64,000 bases of DNA from Hortaea werneckii (lineage: Eukaryota > Ascomycota > Dothideomycetes > Mycosphaerellales > Teratosphaeriaceae): assembly GCA_037044905.1 (NCBI GenBank), contig JBAOKB010000020.1, forward strand, positions 992,001 through 1,056,000, in the 5' to 3' direction. The notes beneath the pieces were generated by a model. The model saw only the letters and a list, made by a program, of their open reading frames with translations. It was not told where the DNA came from and did no database searches. Each line of letters starts with the position of its first letter. The stretch's first letter is position 1. Positions 37,418 to 46,598 of the stretch are shown piece by piece. Both the position numbers and the translations under genes were made by a program.

Positions 37418-39151
37418 ATGGCGCCAGCACTACTCACAGCAATAGACTCGACATCCCACGTCCACCTCATCGTTGGCTCGAATCCTCTTGCGGGCCAACG
37501 TTGCGCAAAAGCCTTAGAGGTCGGCGCAACGCCGATCATTATTGCACCTGAGACGTCGAACGTTCACTACGGCCTAGCGAAGCGCATAGAAGATCACAGT
37601 ATCCAATGGATCAAGAGAGAATTCCAAGACAGCGACCTTGTGACGCTAGGCAGAGACGAAACAGATAATGTGGTTGATGCTGTGTTCGTCACGTCTGGAG
37701 GCAGGAGTACACTGGCGACGCACATCTCGACAAGTTGCAGAAGACTCAGAATACCTATCAATGTTGCAGATGCGCCGAGCCTCTGTACGTTTACACTGTT
37801 GTCCACTCACACTTCGGGACCTTTGCAAATTGGCGTAACGACATCCGGAAAAGGATGCAAGCTTGCGTCGAGAATACGCAGAGAAATTGCCGCTGCTCTG
37901 CCATCAGACCTTGGGATTGCTGTAGAGAGACTGGGGACTGTCCGGAGAAGGATATGGGAGCAAGACCATGCGATGGAAGCTGCTACAGAGTTGGAGGCAG
38001 AGGACGATGAGGCGGGGCAGAGTGCGACCTTCAACAAGCTAGTCACACCCACAGATGCAGAGGCAGCAAGAGCCAGGAGGATGAGGTGGTTAGCGCAGAT
38101 ATGCGAGTACTGGCCTTTACGAAGGCTGGCTGCAATTTCCGATGACGATGTGGACGGTATCCTTCAGGCTTACAAGCACGATTCTTCGATCGCACCGTCT
38201 TCGGATGCAAAGCCACTCCTGAACCCTGCCGTCTTGGATGCACGAAGAAACAGAGGCCGAATCATCCTTGCCGGGTCTGGACCTGGTCACCCTGACCTTC
38301 TCACCACCGCAACTCTTAAAGCGATACGGAGCGCCGACCTTATCTTAGCAGACAAGCTTGTACCCGCGCCTGTACTCGAGCTTGTGCCCCGCAGGACGCC
38401 AATTCAAATCGCCCGCAAATTCCCTGGAAACGCCGACGCTGCCCAAGAAGAGCTGCATCGCATGGGACTCGAGGCAATGGATCAAGGTCAGACAGTTTTG
38501 CGGCTCAAACAAGGCGATCCTTACTTGTATGGCAGAGGCGCGGAGGAGGTGGCCTTCTTCCGTGAGCACGGGTACGAAGCAACAGTACTGCCTGGTATAA
38601 CCAGTTCACTTAGTGCACCGCTGTTCGCAAAAATACCAGGCACACACAGAAGCGTCAGCGATCAGATTTTGATCTGCACAGGTACAGGCCGTAAAGGTGC
38701 TGCGCCTGATCCACCTGCGTTCCTTCCAAATCAGACTGTTGTCTTCTTGATGGCACTGCATAGGTTGAAGGAACTTGTTCCAAGTCTCACTGAGCACAAA
38801 AGCTCATCGTATCCCAAAGAGACACCATGCGCTGTCATCGAACGCGCCTCCTGCCCAGATCAAAGAGTCATCCGCACTACTCTGGAATACGTCAACACTG
38901 CAGTGGAAGAGGAAGGCAGTAGACCGCCAGGACTGTTGGTCGTTGGGGCTGTTTGCGACGTGTTGGAAAAGAAATCGCAGAAATGGGTCGTAGAGGATGG
39001 TTTTCAGGGCTTAGATGTGTTGGAAGACATGAGTGATGGTGGCAGAGGTCTTGACGCGTTGCGTGAGAGACTTGTTACGCCTGGTCTGGAGGAGAGTGGT
39101 GATCCTCTAAGTAACGCAGCGGACATAGCCAAGGCAGCAGTTGCTGTCTAA
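37418..39151 (+). CDS. MET1: Siroheme synthase: Met8-like dehydrogenase fused to SUMT (Met1)
   Basis: 577 residues from the ATG at 37,418 (GCTAGCCATGG context). The N-terminal part (about 15-165) is a Met8/CysG-type NAD-binding domain: HLIVGSNPLAGQRCAKAL is the dinucleotide loop and NVADAPSLCTF carries the Asp (about residue 118) matching the catalytic Asp of Met8. The C-terminal part (about 281-530) is a tetrapyrrole methylase: GSGPGHPDLLT (286-296), ADKLV, GDPYLYGRGAEE (366-377) and PGITSSLSAP. Together these predict methylation of uroporphyrinogen III to precorrin-2 and its oxidation toward sirohydrochlorin, giving siroheme for sulfite (and nitrite) reductase. A roughly 100-residue acidic linker joins the two. 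In baker's yeast the activities sit on separate Met1 and Met8 proteins; fusion is known in filamentous fungi and bacteria. Ferrochelation by this protein is inferred. Confidence 0.9.
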   Translation: MAPALLTAIDSTSHVHLIVGSNPLAGQRCAKALEVGATPIIIAPETSNVHYGLAKRIEDHSIQWIKREFQDSDLVTLGRDETDNVVDAVFVTSGGRSTLATHISTSCRRLRIPINVADAPSLCTFTLLSTHTSGPLQIGVTTSGKGCKLASRIRREIAAALPSDLGIAVERLGTVRRRIWEQDHAMEAATELEAEDDEAGQSATFNKLVTPTDAEAARARRMRWLAQICEYWPLRRLAAISDDDVDGILQAYKHDSSIAPSSDAKPLLNPAVLDARRNRGRIILAGSGPGHPDLLTTATLKAIRSADLILADKLVPAPVLELVPRRTPIQIARKFPGNADAAQEELHRMGLEAMDQGQTVLRLKQGDPYLYGRGAEEVAFFREHGYEATVLPGITSSLSAPLFAKIPGTHRSVSDQILICTGTGRKGAAPDPPAFLPNQTVVFLMALHRLKELVPSLTEHKSSSYPKETPCAVIERASCPDQRVIRTTLEYVNTAVEEEGSRPPGLLVVGAVCDVLEKKSQKWVVEDGFQGLDVLEDMSDGGRGLDALRERLVTPGLEESGDPLSNAADIAKAAVAV

Positions 39152-39772
39152 TCAATAATAAGCTGTGAGGCGCTAAAGTCGGTACTTTGCACAATTACAA
39201 CAGCTGTTCCACAAGTCTCTGCTCTTGCATTAGTTCCCGTATACGTCGAAGATTCGACATCCTAAATCCTTCAAACCCTGCGCTTGGGGCTGAGGTGAGC
39301 TTCGTTACACTGGCGCTTTCGGCCCGTGAGGCGCATCCTTCGGCTACCATCCTGCAGACACCTTTGAATTTATCTTCCGTCTGGTAGCAAGGCTTTCGAG
39401 TAGCAATGCTTTTGAGTACAAGTGAGACTGCGCGCGATAGAAGTAGTTCAAGAATCGATCGCGCTTACGCTGGTTTTAATTGCTGTGGCCGAATGGTCGT
39501 CGCGAGTAAGGGCGCATGTACTTCGATATGGCGCGAAGCCCTCAGCCGCACTGTACATGGGTCCAATTGCGCTTGCGGCAGCCCACCGGCCACCTCTGTA
39601 TTCGACTGGACCGTAATCGACCCCATGCTCCTTGCATATAGTGTCGGTACTGCCGCCTTCTCACCCAAGAATGGGAAATAGGTAGGTGGAAGAGTTTCCG
39701 TCTCTGATCTCGTTCATGAGAGAGTTCCGGAAGCATTAAGCGGATTCCTATTCTCGAGAGGTTCTCACCATC
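39152..39772. other. Intergenic, MET1 to fungal-N-domain gene
   Basis: 621 bp between tandem genes: 3' UTR of the siroheme synthase and promoter of the next gene. Short overlapping frames on both strands (60-90 codons) have no recognisable content. Confidence 0.5.
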
Positions 39773-42700
39773 ATGGCGGAGGCAGCTGCCAGTGTAGTCG
39801 GACTGGCCCAGTTCGGCTTCAGTCTGGCGACGACGCTGATAACGTGAGTTCTGCTATGGTACATGCTTGATGGGGTGACACTGAAGGACGTCCAGTTACG
39901 TAGGAGATTTTCGCGATGCGAGTGACGATATCACTGGGCTGGCCAACGAGATCACAGCTACTTACCGCCAGGTGGAAGAGCTCAAAAGCTTGTTAGACAA
40001 AAACAAGACGTCGCAATCACTCTCAGATAGCGTGCGGCTCGAAGCAGAAGACTGCCAGCTGAAAGCAGAGAAATTGGCTACCCGGCTTTGGAAGCAGCTT
40101 AGAAAGTCCCACGCCGATATTCCAAAGGGCAGACTTATTGGGCCTGAGGATATTGAAGTCTCCGTGTTCAGCCGTGCAAGATGGCCAGTCTACAAGCCTC
40201 GCCTCGATCAGCACAAGCAGGAGCTCATGGTCTTGAAGCAAAATATCATGATGGTCTTCGCGATGGCTCGAATGAATAACGAGTAGGTGGCTAGTTATTA
40301 TCCCTACAATCCTTGCTAACATAAAGTACAGATCTGACGCTATGGACCGGCTGCGGACACAAGAGCAGATCGACAAGCTAAAGAAGGGGAAAGAGCTAGC
40401 GCTGGAAGCCCTACGTGATGCTACGAGGAGGCGGAAGCAGGCCAAAGGTCGGAATCGACATCAAAAGCGTCAGCGGTTTGTCGATACCGCATCGCGATCG
40501 CGAACGAGTTTTGCTGCGACTGAGCCAGACTCGAGAAGCTATGCTTACTCAATGCAGACTGACTTTGAAACACCACAGCGTGGGCCCTCCTACGACAGTT
40601 ATGGTACAGTTGACGAAGATGCATTTGATGAAGCTATGTCCAAAGCAGCCGAGCTCGTTCACGCAGGAGTCCTGGCCCAGATTAAGGAAGAAGAGGAGGC
40701 GCAGAAGCTAGACGCCGCCTTGAGGCAACAACGTGATGCTCAGATTGTCGCTGAGTATAAAGCAAAGCTCCTTGTTGACTTGGAAAAATCTCACAGAGAT
40801 CTCGAAGAGATGAAGAGGAAGCTACGGGATGCATTTGGATCGGCTGTCAATGAAGAACAGATCGAGCGCTACGTTGCAGCAAGGAAAGAGGAGGCTCTCA
40901 GAGGCGAGGAGGTTGCAAAACTACTTGAAGAGCTCACGGATGCGCGCACTGCTGACGCAGAAAGTGCCTCTCACCAAGCCGAAGTTGGAACTTTGCGTCG
41001 ATCTAGCAGCTCAAGATTCAAGTTCACTAACCTGTTCCACCGTCACCGTCCCCGTCGCGCTTCGAACACGCTGCAGTTTTCATCAAGGCGAAGCTCTGAT
41101 TCTTCGGACAATACTTCTTCAAACACATCATCAGCTACGACTAAGGCGTCGAATGTCGAGATCGAAGGCACGAATTTCCACTGTGTGGTCGTTTCCATAG
41201 ATGCACATAACCGCACGATCAGCCGAATTCGCCTTCCTACGGCCTGGCTTATAGTATTATTGTCCAGACAGAAAGCCCTACAGGGCACCAAAAGATGGTA
41301 CAGAGAAGCCAAACATTTTAAGCGAACATTGGCCACATACGCTCAGCTAGACTTCACCACCCGACGCCAGGCGGAGGCGCCCCAAGCCAACGAAACCTTC
41401 CAGCCTCAGGACCTGGAGCTTCTCTATGCTCGGAAACTGGACGAGAAGAGATCAAAGACGAGGAGACTGCTCGACTCTAGTCTTCTCGTAGCCGAGCCAT
41501 GGGACTTTTACCGCGGTAGGGTGCTTCTTGTATACAAGATCAATGAGTCAAGTGGTATTGGTCTTTCTCATGTGAGAGTTTCACCAAATGGCCCGCAACG
41601 GCCACCTCCCTACTTTAACGGACCTCATAACCCCAACGGAACACCTAATGGTGGGTACATTACCCGACATGTGGAAAAGGATAAGTTCAGGAGATCTTTC
41701 GAAGACGATCGGTCTTATCCATGGAAGCCTGGTAAGATAGGCCGACGCCCTGTCTATCCTGCAACGCATCGTGACTTCTTGTCACTCGAGACACTGGCAT
41801 ACTACGACATTCCTTATGAGATAGACCGAGTACGTGGGCGTCCTTCACAAGCCCTATCATCTTCCTGCTTCGCTGACAAGTCTCTAGAGCGATCCTAACT
41901 ACATTATTATACTCCGTGAGATGGACCCACATGAGACGGAGATTTTGTTTGAGCACACACGAATGCTTCGAGGAGGTTATGTGCGCCGAAGAAGTAGCTA
42001 TGAGGATATGACAGACTATAACATGCGCTCGGAGACTCGCGGTCATGGATCGCCAATCGTTATTAACCCTTTTCGCGGCGACACATCAAGTGGCTACGAT
42101 GAGGCAGGAGCAAGATCCCGTGATCGCAGCAGCGGATACCAGCCGAGTTCTTCGATTCCTTATCAGCCATCGTCGTCGAACCCATATCGCAGGGCGCCTT
42201 ATGCACCACCTTATGCAACAGACCCCTCCCCAAACCCATATGCTGATACCGACTATTATGGCTTACATGCGCACCGTAGTATGAGCAGGAGAAGGTCGCC
42301 ATCGCCTTCTGCTTATACCGATGGTCGTCGCAGTCAGCCTCATAGTCAACGCAGCTATGGCGCAAATGATGTCCACACTGAAGTTGAGTCCGCTTTTCCC
42401 GACAAGCAACTCATTATTAGGGAAAGGGATCCAGCGGAAAGGTGGAATCCTCGCCAGTTCAGCAGGGATAAGGGGCACGAGCTACCTGTTGTCAACGAGA
42501 TGTATGATGACAGGGACAGGAGGTCGAGGAACCTGGAAGCCAAAGTAAAGGAGGAGAAAGAGATCGAAGAGCGTCGTCAGAAAGCACAAGTGGAAACTGA
42601 TGTTCTTCGCACCATCAGAGATTTTAAAGAAAGGGAAAGCAGCTTCAAAGGCGATACGAAGGTCTCTGCGAAGAAGTTGGCGGCTCTCGCATTGCGAAGT

Positions 42701-43231
42701 CGCTCACGCTCAAGGTCACACTCTAAAGCACCAAGCATTAGTTCTGCATCCGTTGCAGAACGGCGAAGGCAACTATCACCCACAAAATCCACGAGGCTGC
42801 CCCTGGAGTCCGCACAAACGTACAGCCGTAAGTCGAGGTCGCGGCCCCGAACCTTTGAACACCATAGCATAGATGCCGTTGTACACGGAAAGAGGTGGCG
42901 GGAGTCAGAGAACTCACCGTATATGTATGAAACGGGATTGGCGGGTGGAAGGGACAGCTCGCGCTCTCGACGAGGTGTGCGTAGTTCTACGCTAGACACC
43001 CTACCAGGTAGGAGTATCCTGAAGACAGGTGAAAATAACAGGTTAGGGGAAGAAGTCAGCGACGATAGCATAAGTGATGTCTATCCCGACGAAGAAGACT
43101 CTGAAGACTCCAGCACCGAGTCTAGTGAGTCGGATGAAGAGAGCGACCGACAACATGGGCCAGCTACCTCAGGTGGCGCTTCCAAACTAGGATTCGACAG
43201 AACAGTGTGTGCTTCGATCGAAAGACTGTAG
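39773..43231 (+). CDS. Fungal N-terminal-domain (STAND-type) protein with coiled coil and disordered tail
   Basis: My model has four exons: 39,773-39,843; 39,896-40,282; 40,332-41,829; 41,921-43,231, with introns of 52, 49 and 91 bp, giving 1088 residues in frame. Residues 1-150 (MAEAAASVVGLAQFGFSLATTL start) match the fungal N-terminal domain found at the head of many STAND/NLR proteins and stand-alone scaffolds. Residues 155-350 are charged coiled coil. Residues 430-680 form a conserved-looking block (FHCVVVSIDAHNRTISRIRLPTAW, a WDFY motif, LSLETLAYYDIPYEIDR). The tail is disordered, RS-rich (RSRSRSRSHSK) and ends in acidic Ser/Asp/Glu repeats. No NACHT or NB-ARC ATPase is present. The last junction fuses two frames that could be called separate genes: a GTACGT donor at 41,830, a CTAAC branch point and a GTGAG acceptor give IDR-MDPHETEILFEHTR, which reads smoothly. 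Function unknown. Confidence 0.68.
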
Positions 43232-44151
43232 CAATGAGAGAGGCTGACGACCGTGAAGCTGACAGATTCGCCCGTCTCCATTTCGAGCCGAGACAGCCAC
43301 CAAGATGAACACCTGGTCGCAGGGCCACCGCCGGCAAGCAGGAGTGGTCCCGGTAATCTTCGTCGAATGACTGTAGGTGTCGATGTCTGAAGAGGTATGA
43401 CAGATGCTGACTTCTCTTTTTAAGGGCTCTGTATCGAGCTCCAGCGCGAGAGGTGCAGGCTCCGGTGTCGAAGGAGAACACGTCGACGATCTTGCGGGAA
43501 CTTTAGACGCCGTTGCACCATTTCCTGGATCTGAAGATGCCGAACATACTTTTCAGCCTTGATAGACGTTTCATTACGCTACTTCCAATGCACCGCCGTC
43601 ATCCACTGGAGATTTGACGAGCATGGCGAACGCAAATAGTCTACAACAGAAAGCACAACTGCACAGATGTAAGGGGGCGCAAAAATGACCAACAACTCCC
43701 AGCTGCATCCCGATATAGGTCTCCCTTCCCTCTGTTCTTTGACTTGGGAACCTGCACCACTTGTGCATTAGATGCAAAAAGCAAAAAGAGGAAGGAAAAC
43801 GAAAGGCAAAAAGACAACGTGAAAACGTTCAACAGCTGGGATTCAGTAATTTCGAAGTTTCTAGGCGATGTGTCATGCCAATGTGATGAACAAAAACTCC
43901 CTTACTTTGACAGTCTCAACAGTGCTACATACTTTTAGGGAGAATAATACTACGGGTCTGCAGTATGGAAGCCGAGGAGTGATTTAGACACGGGATATCC
44001 CGTCTCTTGGAGGTTTGTGGGGTAGCCAAGGGCGGTGTAAATCCGAGATGCTGAGATCACCCCACTTTCTCTCCTCCATCACACCATCGACCTACTTCCC
44101 ATCATCTCATCGGAAACACGACCCAGCAATGTGTCGATTCCTTCCGCCAAC
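43232..44151. other. Intergenic, possible 3' continuation of the preceding gene
   Basis: Just past the stop at 43,229-43,231 another forward frame (about 43,192-43,284) reads MREADDREADRFARLHFEPRQPP, which has the charged character of the preceding protein. An unrecognised intron or a frameshift could extend that gene, but I found no splice pair that joins them. The rest holds no supported feature. Confidence 0.35.
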
Positions 44152-44152
44152 A

Positions 44153-44725
44153 AGTCCTGTCTCCGCGATAGGCCGTGCTTGACACGAACAGCTTAAAGTC
44201 CTGTCTCTGCGATAGGCCGTGCTTGACACGAACAGCTTGAAGTCCTGTCTCTGCGATAGGCCGTGCTTGACACGAACAGCTTAAAGTCCTGTCTCCGCGA
44301 TAGGCCGTGCTAGACACGAAAGAAGTCCTGTCTTCGCGATAGGCCGTGCTTGACACGAACAGCAACCTTAAGTCCTGTCTTCGCGATAGGCCGTGCTTGA
44401 CACGAACAGCAACCTTAAGTCCTGTCTCCGCGATAGGCCGTGCTAGACACGAAAGAAGTCCTGTCTTCGCGATAGGCCGTGCTTGACACGAACAGCAACC
44501 TCAAGTCCTGTCTTCGCGATAGGCCGTGCTAGACACGAAAGAAGTCCTGTCTCCGCGATAGGCCGTGTAGCGCTTATAGCGTACATGTACGGAACTAATA
44601 CTTCCTTCGGAAGGCTACGCTCGACGTAGTAGAGGATTTTTTACCCTGCCGGTTCGCCTGCTAGGGGTTTTTTTGCCTCCAGTAAGTCCTGTCTTCGCGA
44701 TAGGCCGCGTAGCGCTTACAGCGTA
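44153..44725. repeat. 39/44/47-bp satellite array
   Basis: Eleven copies of a unit that starts agtcctgtctycgcgatagg and continues ccgtg. Start positions are 44,153; 44,197; 44,241; 44,285; 44,324; 44,371; 44,418; 44,457; 44,504; 44,543 and 44,685. Spacings are 44, 44, 44, 39, 47, 47, 39, 47, 39 and 142 bp. The short class ends ctagacacgaaag, the long ones cttgacacgaacagc plus ttaa/ttga or aacctt. The last two copies share a different flank (gtagcgctta-agcgtacat), and between them lie ccttcggaagg and two T runs. Unit lengths are not multiples of three. CpA and TpG are intact, so this array escaped RIP. Confidence 0.9.
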
Positions 44726-44868
44726 CATATGCGAATTTTACTCTTAAACAAAGGTCTCTTTACAGCTACAGGAGGCTGCAAGCCTCACGCTAAGTCCTCT
44801 CCGACGCACCAAGCAATCAATTACCTGCGCGACAGCCCCGAGAAAGACAAGAGAACCGACGGAGAAAG

Positions 44869-44995
44869 AGAGGGAGACAGCAGAGGGAGACAGAGAGGGA
44901 GACAGCAGAGGGAGACAGCAGAGGGAGACAGCAGAGGGAGACAGCAGAGGGAGACAGCAGAGGGAGACAGCAGAGGGAGACAGCAGAGGGAGGGA
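44869..44995. repeat. 13-bp tandem repeat gagggagacagca
   Basis: About nine near-perfect copies of gagggagacagca, the first ones slightly shorter. The frames that run through it on both strands only translate the repeat and are not credible genes. Confidence 0.85.
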
Positions 44996-45221
44996 GAGAA
45001 GGCGCACTGGGAAATCGGTGTTGAGGTAACTTGAAGCGCGGACACATGGGTATACCTAGAATCTTTGGAACGATAATGAAATCCGCCAATCATGGTTGTT
45101 GACCGTCAAACGAACTCCGCCCATAATCTCGTAATGTACAGCAATCTAATTCGTGCCACATATCAATTATTGCGCCCTTATTTATGGTTGCTAGACCATC
45201 CCTCGTCGTGGGGTAGGTACG

Positions 45222-45277
45222 ACGCCCTGCGAAGAATGTTGTCTGCTATACGCCCTGCGAAGAATGTTGTCTGCTAT
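45222..45277. repeat. 28-bp exact tandem duplication
   Basis: acgccctgcgaagaatgttg followed by tctgctat occurs at 45,222-45,249 and again, identical, at 45,250-45,277. A young local duplication in the gap between genes. Confidence 0.9.
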
Positions 45278-45828
45278 GAGCAATGGTCTCCGTGCTCCGC
45301 TCACCATGTCTGAATCTCACAAACGTGTATGATGCAAGCATACAAGAGACATCCCAAAGACATAAGCGCCGCGAGTGGTATAGAATAGTTGAGTTCAGAT
45401 TCTAAACAGTTAGGACAGTGTCAGATCCTGAACTATCGAGTTGCATGGAATTCTCTGTGAACTGCAACCTATTGTCGAACGTGCCAGAAGAAACCTTTTG
45501 TGTAACTTGTTTCTACATCTTTCATAGCATTTGAAGGTGAAGCCCACGCCTGACATTCATCGATGCACCCATCTATCCAGCGTGGCTGCCTCAGGACACC
45601 CAAAACCCTGCCAAGGCCAGCCCGGCTCGCGTGCAACCTGGCCTCACCCCATCCCCGAACGGCCTCCGCAATGCATTGACTCTAGATTGGCTACATCTGA
45701 CACCTTTCCATACCGTGCGAGACACATACACCCCGATCGCAACCGTTCCATACAACACGCCCTCGAATCAATACTACGAAAAATTGCAGGATAGTCGTAG
45801 AGCGGAAACATTTCAAACAGGAGCAACA
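45278..45828. promoter_or_regulatory. Promoter and 5' leader of SSS1
   Basis: 551 bp upstream of the Sec61 gamma start. Forward frames of 87-112 codons cross it (45,531-45,794; 45,631-45,969) but the second overlaps SSS1 exon 1 out of frame and neither looks like a family member. No named regulatory site seen. Confidence 0.45.
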
Positions 45829-46171
45829 ATGGATCAGACCAAGGAACTACTGGAGATGCCCCGCGAGTTCGTCAAGGACGGCAGGCAGTTCATCACAAGA
45901 TGCAGCAAGCGTCAGTTACATCGCAACAAGGCCTGTGAGCCATTGCGCTGTATCCTAGCTAACACGTGACAATAGCGGACAAGAGGGAGTTCCTGCGCAT
46001 CTCGCAAGCTGTCGGCATGGGCTTCCTGATCATGGGCGTGATCGGATACGTGGTTAAGCTGAGTAGGTCCAACGCATTGAATGGTGATAGCAGAGCACAA
46101 GAGGTCAAGGAAGCTGATATGTTACTGCAGTACACATCCCGGTCAACAACATTCTCGTCGGTGGCGCATAA
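45829..46171 (+). CDS. SSS1: Protein translocation channel subunit Sec61 gamma
   Basis: Three short exons, 45,829-45,910, 45,976-46,062 and 46,131-46,171, encode exactly 69 residues, the usual size for this family. Introns are 65 and 68 bp; the first uses the donor GTCAGT and has a GCTAACAC branch-like site at 45,958. The protein contains KELLEMPREFVKDGRQFITRC, then KPDKREFLRISQAVGMGFLI (residues 27-46), a single tail-anchor helix (about 38-56) and the ending IHIPVNNILVGGA, all as in fungal Sss1. It is the small clamp subunit of the ER Sec61 translocon, a single-pass tail-anchored protein needed for protein import into the ER. It is convergent with the WD40 gene, 427 bp apart. All three junctions restore family-conserved codons, so the model is firm. 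Confidence 0.95.
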
Positions 46172-46598
46172 AGGGATCCAGTCTTTGGAGGGTTTCAGAA
46201 AAGGACAAGAAGAGAACTGTACGAACACCAGCAGTAGGTTTGGTGCATATAGCGAGGCGTTCAGGGAACATTTGGGCAGGCAAAGCGCCGAAGCAGGTGG
46301 AGATCAGATCTTCAAATCGTTCAGGGTATACAAATTGCGAAATGGCTACGAAGCCTTAACGGCCCAAAACTCCCGAACCACCAACTGTGCCTTGGAAACC
46401 AATCTAATGATGGAGCCTTTGTCACCCGCTCAAAAGCCTAATCCAAACGCCGGCATAATCGTGATTGCTGTACATATCCATTCATCCTCGAAGTTGAAAT
46501 GCCAATCAAGCTCAGCCCAACCCACCCATCGGGAACATGGCAAACGGATTCGCCTCCCCTGAGTATCGATGAACACTTCCATCGTCTTCGGAGCTCAG
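46172..46598. other. Convergent 3' region, SSS1 / WD40 gene
   Basis: 427 bp between two stop codons facing each other; holds both 3' UTRs. Frames crossing it are continuations of unspliced SSS1 sequence and shadows of the WD40 gene. Confidence 0.5.

Noticed and set aside
44102..44365. Minus-strand frame through the 44-bp satellite, as a repeat protein
   Set aside because: Unit lengths of 39, 44 and 47 shift the frame between copies, so a translated repeat was not selected.
44153..44560. CRISPR-like direct repeats
   Set aside because: The spacing sequence is itself repeated, not unique, and the genome is eukaryotic.
44640..44675. T runs as RNA polymerase III terminators of a small RNA gene
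   Set aside because: No A or B box or tRNA-like fold was seen upstream.
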